Source: Veillonella sp. AM51-8BH (GTDB lineage: Bacteria; Bacillota; Negativicutes; Veillonellales; Veillonellaceae). Taken from it: a stretch of 43,248 bases of DNA. This document shows positions 38,407-43,248 of the stretch, piece after piece. Each line of letters begins with the position of its first letter. Position 1 is the stretch's first letter. The translations under genes and the position numbers were made by a program. Location of the stretch: assembly GCF_003463825.1 (NCBI RefSeq), contig NZ_QSDY01000012.1, positions 1 through 43,248 of the forward strand, written 5' to 3'. The notes below the pieces were generated by a model that saw only the letters and a program-made list of their open reading frames with translations, was not told where the DNA came from and did not search any database.

Positions 38407-38437
38407 TAAAAAGGGGCCATCAACACGGATGGCCCCT
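38407..38437 (-). terminator. intrinsic terminator between ygeW and carbamate kinase
   Basis: AGGGGCCAT and ATGGCCCCT form a 9-bp stem with an 8-base loop, and TTTTT follows on the minus strand. It lies in the 57-base gap, about 30 bases before the carbamate kinase start. It probably reduces read-through to the downstream half of the cluster. Confidence 0.85.
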
Positions 38438-38447
38438 AAAGTTTACT

Positions 38448-39641
38448 TTACGGTTGAACTCGGTCAGTTCCCTTCCGTTCTAATTCTTTTAAGGTTTCTA
38501 CAGGATTCTTAAATTTGCTTAAGAAGATCATAGCTGCAATAACATATGGTTTGTAGCTTGCTTCTTTATAAAGAGGTACGCGATAGCGATCGAATACTGT
38601 TGCGTCTACTTCGCCTTCTTCACAACTTACACCTGTAATATCTGCTGGTAAGCAATGTAAGTAAAGAGCTTTACCGTCTTTAGTGAGACTCATCATCTCT
38701 TCAGTACATGCCCAATCTTTATGTTTACCATTTTCTTCAAGAAGAACTTTTTCTAATGCTTTAATGCCTTCATGGTCGTTTTCGCCATACAATTTCGTAC
38801 GTTTTTCCATCGCACCAAATGGAGCCCAGCTCTTAGGATATACGATGTCTGCATCTTTGAAAGCATCCTTCATGTCGTTAGTTCTACGGAAGGAACCGCC
38901 GCTTTCTTCAGCTTGTTTCTTAGCAATTTCTTCAACTTCTGGCATTACTTCATAGCCTTCAGGATGTGCTAATACAACTTCCATACCTAAACGAGTGAAT
39001 AAACCAATAGCACCTTGAGGTACGGATAAAGGTTTACCATAAGATGGAGAGTAAGCCCAAGTCATAGCAATTTTTTTGCCTTTAAGATTTTCTACACCAC
39101 CGAATTCTTTGATGATATGAGCCGCATCAGCCATAATTTGTGTTGGATGGTCGATATCACATTGTAAGTTTACAAGTGTAGGACGTTGTTCTAATACGCC
39201 ATCTTCATGACCTTCTTTAACTGCATCAGATACTTGATGCATGTAAGCATTACCTTTACCGATGTACATATCATCACGGATACCGATAACGTCAGCCATG
39301 AAGGAGATCATATTCGCTGTTTCACGAACTGTTTCACCGTGAGCAATTTGGGATTTACCTTCATCCAAATCTTGAACTTCAAGACCTAACAAGTTACACG
39401 CAGAAGCGAAGGAGAAACGAGTTCTTGTAGAATTATCGCGGAATAAAGAAATACCAAGGCCACTGTCGAATACTTTAGTGGAGATATTGCGTTCTCTAAG
39501 AGCTCGTAATGCATCTGCTACTGCCCAAACACCTTTTAATTCATCTTCAGATTTTTCCCATGTAAGGAAGAAATCTTCGCCGTACATTTTGCTAACGTCT
39601 AAGTCTTTTAAAGTTTCAATACTTTTATTGAAGTCTGTCAT
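38448..39641 (-). CDS. ygeW: knotted carbamoyltransferase YgeW
   Basis: The 397-residue protein is in the aspartate/ornithine transcarbamoylase superfamily. The carbamoyl-phosphate loop is FRDNSTRTRFSF near 66-78, the DHPTQIMAD block lies near 165 and the C-terminal HCLPAD near 330. YgeW proteins have an extra loop that threads into a knot, and their carbamoyl acceptor was long unknown. In this cluster phosphorolysis of a ureido group to carbamoyl phosphate, fed to carbamate kinase, is the natural reading (inference). GAGAGGA precedes the ATG. Confidence 0.92.
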   Translation of the reverse strand: MTDFNKSIETLKDLDVSKMYGEDFFLTWEKSEDELKGVWAVADALRALRERNISTKVFDSGLGISLFRDNSTRTRFSFASACNLLGLEVQDLDEGKSQIAHGETVRETANMISFMADVIGIRDDMYIGKGNAYMHQVSDAVKEGHEDGVLEQRPTLVNLQCDIDHPTQIMADAAHIIKEFGGVENLKGKKIAMTWAYSPSYGKPLSVPQGAIGLFTRLGMEVVLAHPEGYEVMPEVEEIAKKQAEESGGSFRRTNDMKDAFKDADIVYPKSWAPFGAMEKRTKLYGENDHEGIKALEKVLLEENGKHKDWACTEEMMSLTKDGKALYLHCLPADITGVSCEEGEVDATVFDRYRVPLYKEASYKPYVIAAMIFLSKFKNPVETLKELERKGTDRVQP

Positions 39642-39692
39642 CTATAAGTCCTCTCTTTCAATTCCCTAAAGGGCTACTTAGGATCTAACTTT

Positions 39693-39726
39693 ATACGATA
39701 CCTCATCAAATGGTGAGGTACCGTAT
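39693..39726 (-). other. 16-bp hairpin between ygeY and ygeW
   Basis: On the minus strand ATACGGTACCTCACCA pairs with TGATGAGGTATCGTAT through 16 positions, two being G-T wobbles, around a 2-base loop. No T-run follows. The 155-base gap suggests separate control of ygeW, either by processing or a promoter that I could not define. Confidence 0.55.
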
Positions 39727-39796
39727 TAAATTTGTAGTTATGAACTATGTTCTAGTGATTTCCGTTTTAAAGAGATCTAATCCAATTTATGTGATA

Positions 39797-41107
39797 TTAG
39801 TCTTTACAGTATACGGATGGCAATAATGCATATACAGCCGCACATGTTACAAGGTCTTGTTTCCATGTAATTTCGTTAGGAGCATGTGCTTGTGCTTCTG
39901 CGCCAGGACCGAAGCCGATGCAAGGGATACCATTACGGCCCATGATGGATACGCCGTTAGTGGAGAATGTCCATTTATCAGTCAATGGGCGAGCTTTACG
40001 CATTTCAACTGTATCTTCAGCGCCGATACGTTCGTTACCATACAAGCTAGTGTATGCTTCTTCCAAAGCTTCTGTTACTTTGTGATCTTTAGGGATTACC
40101 CAAGTTGGGAAGTAACATTCGATTGGATATGTTAAACCAGTCCAGGATGGACGAGCATATTCATACATGGATACTTTTGCACCATATTCTTTAACATGTG
40201 GTAAAGCTTCGATTTCTGCCAAGCAGGATTGCCATGTTTCGCCAGCTGTCATACGACGGTCCAAGGAAACGGCGCAAGAGTCAGCTACTGCACAACGGCT
40301 TGGAGAAGTGTAGAAGATTTGGGAAGTAGTTACAGTACCGCGACCTAAGAAGCGAGCTTCTTCGTAGTGGTCAGGGTTGAATTTAGGGTCAAGCATTTTT
40401 ACAAGACCTTTAATTGCTGTGCTTTCATCAGCAGAGTTAGCATTCAAGTCACGGATGTCTTGAAGAATGTCTGCCATTTTGTAGATAGCGTTGTCACCAC
40501 GTTCAGGAGCAGAGCCATGGCAAGATACACCTTGTACATCTACGCGGATTTCCATACGGCCACGTTGACCACGGTAGATACCGCCGTCAGTAGGTTCAGT
40601 GGATACTACGAATTCAGGACGAATATTACGTTCTTTAATCATGTATTCCCAGCAAAGACCATCGCAGTCTTCTTCTTGTACTGTACCTACAACAAGTACG
40701 CGATATTTATCACTTAAAAGACCTAAGTCTTTCATGATTTTAGCACCGTATACAGCGGATACGATACCACCTAATTGGTCGGATACACCACGACCACCGA
40801 TTTTAGTTTCATCTTCAAAACCTTCATAAGGATCGAAGTTCCAGTTATCGCGGTTACCAATACCTACAGTATCGATATGAGCGTCGAAGGCAATAAGTGT
40901 TTTACCAGTACCCATGTAACCAAGAATGTTACCCATTGGATCTACTTCAACTTCGTCGAAGCCAAGATCTTTCATTTCTTTTTCAATGCGTTGAACGTGT
41001 TCTTTTTCTTCTGCACTTTCACCAGGGAATGCTACGATTTCACGTAAGAACTTGGTCATCGCTGGTCCATAAGTTGCTGCTGCTTGTTTAATTGCTTGTA
41101 AATCCAT
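39797..41107 (-). CDS. ygeY: YgeY-family M20-type hydrolase
   Basis: This 436-residue metallohydrolase is of the M20 (ArgE/DapE/ACY1) family. Metal ligands appear in FDAHIDTV near 75, the DQLGG Asp near 112, the QEEDCDGL Glu pair near 147 and STEPTDGG near 170. YgeY is annotated as selenium-metabolism linked because of its neighbours. Beside diaminopropionate ammonia-lyase it probably removes a carbamoyl or acyl group from a diaminopropionate derivative (inference). GGAGGC lies upstream, and it starts 12 bases after the lyase stop codon. Confidence 0.92.
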   Translation of the reverse strand: MDLQAIKQAAATYGPAMTKFLREIVAFPGESAEEKEHVQRIEKEMKDLGFDEVEVDPMGNILGYMGTGKTLIAFDAHIDTVGIGNRDNWNFDPYEGFEDETKIGGRGVSDQLGGIVSAVYGAKIMKDLGLLSDKYRVLVVGTVQEEDCDGLCWEYMIKERNIRPEFVVSTEPTDGGIYRGQRGRMEIRVDVQGVSCHGSAPERGDNAIYKMADILQDIRDLNANSADESTAIKGLVKMLDPKFNPDHYEEARFLGRGTVTTSQIFYTSPSRCAVADSCAVSLDRRMTAGETWQSCLAEIEALPHVKEYGAKVSMYEYARPSWTGLTYPIECYFPTWVIPKDHKVTEALEEAYTSLYGNERIGAEDTVEMRKARPLTDKWTFSTNGVSIMGRNGIPCIGFGPGAEAQAHAPNEITWKQDLVTCAAVYALLPSVYCKD

Positions 41108-41119
41108 AATTAATGCCTC

Positions 41120-42330
41120 CTAACGATCTTCACCATACCACATAATGTTTTTATATCTTTCAGGGTCTGTATCACCTTCAGTGGAGAAGCAGAGCACCTT
41201 TGAAGACGCATCTAATTCTAATTCCTTGCGTAAGTCTTCATATTCTGGCATTGTCATAATTGCCGTTACAAGACCTAGTGGAACCGCACCAGATTCACCA
41301 GTCGTAATTGGTGTATCACCTTTAATTGGTGCACCACCAACGCGCATACCAAGTCTTGCTACCCAATCAGGAGCAGATACGAATACATCCGCATGGTTTC
41401 TCAAAATATCCCAAGAAACTGTATTTGGTTCGCCACATGCAAGCCCAGCCATAATGGTTTCTAAATCCCCCTCAACGATACGAGGATTACCATCATCAGC
41501 TACAGCCCCTTTATATAAGCAAGCTGCTGCTTCAGCTTCTACAACCACTAATTTAGGTTTCTTAGTTGCATTGCTGTATAAATTAGTGAAATAGCCTACT
41601 ACAGCACCTGCTAGGGAACCTACACCAGCTTGTACAAATACATGAGTTGGTACCTTACAGTTTTCAGATTCTAACTGATTTGCCGTTTCCATAGCCATTG
41701 TGCCATAGCCTTGCATGATCCAGTTTGGAATTTCTTCGTAACCTTCCCATGCTGTATCTTGAACTACAACACCATTTGGAACTTCTTTAGATTTTTTAGT
41801 TGCTAACCGTACACATTCATCGTAGTTGAATTCTTCGATTGTTACGGTAGCACCTTCATTTTCAATTTGTTTTCTACGATATTCTGTAGAGCCTTTAGGC
41901 ATGAATACTACTGCTTTTTGACCTAATTTATTAGCAGCCCAGGCTACGCCACGTCCGTGGTTACCATCAGTAGCTGTAAAGAATGTAGCTTGTCCGAATT
42001 CTTCTTTTAATTGTGGAGAAGTTAATACATCATATGGTACATCTTCAACATTTTTACCAGTTTGTTGAGCTACATATTTTGCCATTGCATAAGAGCCGCC
42101 TAATACCTTAAACGCATTTAAGCCAAAGCGGTAAGATTCATCTTTTACAAAGAGAGAATTAACACCGATATATCTGCTAATTTTTCTAGCGATACTAGTG
42201 GAGTTACACTATACTGTGGAAAACTTTCATGAAACGCTTTAGCTTTCTTAATTTCTCTAACATCCATAACGGACAAAAACTTGTCACTAGATGGTGCCAT
42301 CGTATTACGTTTCCACTGAATTCGGTCCAT
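41120..42330 (-). pseudogene. dpaL: diaminopropionate ammonia-lyase, frameshifted
   Basis: With one base restored near 42166-42169 this gives about 403 residues, close to E. coli YgeX (398). The first frame ends after LVSLEKLADIS; the next frame carries on GVNSLFVKDESYRFGLNAFK and runs to the end. The PLP-binding Lys in NAFKVLGGSYA lies in the restored stretch before the first Met (42085) of the second frame, so neither fragment begun at a Met would contain it. TDGNHGRGVAW and GVGSLAGAV are typical of fold-type II PLP enzymes. The enzyme converts 2,3-diaminopropionate to pyruvate and two ammonia. It follows the regulator gene by nine bases. Corresponds to ygeX. Confidence 0.9.
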
Positions 42331-42339
42331 ATTTGCCTC

Positions 42340-42972
42340 CTAGGATTCTTCCTTTACAGTATTTAAATCACTATAAAGAGTAAACTTAGAAATATTGAAA
42401 TACTCCGCAATCTTTTCTGAAGATTTAGAGATAAGAAAAGCCCCTTTTTCATTTAAGTAGCTAATAGCTTTTAGTCGCTCTACTTTATTCATGAGTGGGC
42501 CAGGTTTGCCAACTAACCGTTCTGCTTCTAGTAGTAAATCATCTAATAGTTCCGATACACTTGTAGTAATTTTTTCAACAGTGCCAGTCTCAGCTTGACC
42601 TATCCCTATAAGACTTTCAAGTGATCGATGCATCATAACAAACTCTGTAATATCCTGATTAATTCCTAATAGGTATGCAATATTGCCATTATCATCACGG
42701 ATATACATGGTAGAGGATTTTAATATCCGTCCATCCTTAGTTTTTGTTAGATACCCAAATCTACCTTCACTACCATCATCATAGTTGAGTACATCTAAAA
42801 CCACATGTGATGGACCATCACCAACATGACGATTCGTTATCGTACCATTTTCTATATATACAAGTGATGTATCGAGATCTCTTTGTAAGTCATGTATTAG
42901 TACTTCACAAGATGGTCCGAATTGTATGGCCAATCCATGGGCTATTACTTTTAGCCGTTCCAATGTACTCAT
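42340..42972 (-). CDS. YheO-like PAS/HTH transcriptional regulator
   Basis: The 210-residue protein has an N-terminal YheO-type PAS domain (about 1-115; CEVLIHDL, DGRILKSSTMYIRD) and a C-terminal helix-turn-helix domain (about 150-208; SKSSEKIAEYFNISKFTLYSDL). Regulators of this class control diaminopropionate ammonia-lyase in enteric bacteria, and here the gene leads the operon nine bases before dpaL. It is the likely sensor for the purine-breakdown cluster; the ligand is unknown. GGGAGGTTATCTCA precedes the ATG, a rather long spacing. Confidence 0.85.
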   Translation of the reverse strand: MSTLERLKVIAHGLAIQFGPSCEVLIHDLQRDLDTSLVYIENGTITNRHVGDGPSHVVLDVLNYDDGSEGRFGYLTKTKDGRILKSSTMYIRDDNGNIAYLLGINQDITEFVMMHRSLESLIGIGQAETGTVEKITTSVSELLDDLLLEAERLVGKPGPLMNKVERLKAISYLNEKGAFLISKSSEKIAEYFNISKFTLYSDLNTVKEES

Positions 42973-43108
42973 TGAGATAACCTCCCTCTCATCGGTATCG
43001 GTTAACTTTATGGTCTAAATAACTTCAGTCCGCTTACATAGTCAGCATTATGAGAACAATTCTAACTATTTTTGTATCAACCTAATTTTTTGTTAGGTCC
43101 TTACTTAA

Positions 43109-43138
43109 ATTATAGGTCTATGTATACAAAAAATGCAA
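43109..43138 (-). promoter_or_regulatory. candidate promoter for the regulator-dpaL operon
   Basis: TTGCAT (43133-43138), an 18-base spacer and a perfect TATAAT (43109-43114) lie on the minus strand, about 137 bases before the regulator start. A small CCTAA/TTAGG hairpin (43081-43097) falls in the leader. Confidence 0.45.
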
Positions 43139-43173
43139 TGCTATTATGCATTAAAGTTATTTATAAACAATTC

Positions 43174-43207
43174 AAACATATACATCCATTGTTATAAACA
43201 TATACAT
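43174..43207. repeat. 12-base direct repeats, 22 bases apart
   Basis: AAACATATACAT occurs at 43174-43185 and again at 43196-43207. The spacing of 22 bases is close to two helical turns, and the pair lies 35-70 bases upstream of the candidate promoter. It could bind the YheO-type regulator or another activator. I see no gene between 42973 and the end of the window. Confidence 0.4.
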
Positions 43208-43248
43208 TCCCTGTGATTTCCATCATATAAACCGGCTGTTATAAAAAT

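Noticed and set aside
43141..43248. Start of a CRISPR array or other tandem array at the window edge
   Set aside because: Only two copies of a 12-base repeat with a 10-base spacing are present; this fits a binding-site pair, not a CRISPR.
1..43248. Insertion sequences, prophage, tRNA or rRNA genes
   Set aside because: No transposase, integrase, phage gene, terminal inverted repeats or tRNA cloverleaf pattern was seen in the reading.

Overview
The window reads as a chromosomal segment of an anaerobic Negativicute, most likely Veillonella. The strongest evidence is a complete sodium-pumping methylmalonyl-CoA decarboxylase locus in the order mmdA-mmdD-mmdE-mmdC-mmdB, including the tiny 55-residue epsilon subunit, next to the rest of the succinate-to-propionate pathway. 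All 37 genes I can support lie on the minus strand, so transcription runs from high to low coordinates.

Region 1 (1-2413): a SemiSWEET-type small transporter, an SLC13/DASS-type carboxylate permease and an unknown 85-residue membrane protein. The first two genes end in almost identical terminators. Region 2 (2414-11620): the propionate module, made of a CoA transferase, split methylmalonyl-CoA mutase, MeaB, epimerase and the five-subunit Na+ decarboxylase. Together they turn succinate into propionate and CO2 and conserve energy as a Na+ gradient. I see one strong promoter upstream of the CoA transferase and a second before mmdA.

Region 3 (11837-22115): a tightly packed housekeeping operon, lon-engB-prenyl synthase-tatC-valS-folC-O-antigen-ligase-like, closed by a long branched terminator. 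Region 4 (22143-27395): clpX, clpP and tig, then a CBS protein, rlmH and a WalJ/YycJ-like metallohydrolase; this is proteostasis and ribosome upkeep.

Region 5 (27502-43248) is the accessory part. It holds a RuBisCO-like protein, an NCS2 purine permease, a fused selenium-dependent-type xanthine dehydrogenase, hydA, a shortened ygfK, ssnA, carbamate kinase, ygeW, ygeY, diaminopropionate ammonia-lyase and a YheO-type PAS/HTH regulator. The set resembles the E. coli yge/ygf/xdh island and the clusters linked to anaerobic purine and urate breakdown in gut bacteria. A consistent reading is purine uptake, hydroxylation or reduction, ring opening, release of carbamoyl groups (ATP through carbamate kinase) and deamination of 2,3-diaminopropionate to pyruvate and ammonia. 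The intermediate steps are inference.

Four genes (lon, the RuBisCO-like gene, carbamate kinase and diaminopropionate ammonia-lyase) are each broken by what looks like one missing base, and each reads on perfectly in the next frame. Four such lesions in 43 kb, in otherwise well-conserved genes, suggest sequencing or assembly error more than real decay, but the sequence alone cannot decide. The most interesting biology is the RuBisCO-like gene beside the purine cluster, the YgfK that lacks its flavin/NADPH module, and the structured RNA candidate ahead of the permease.
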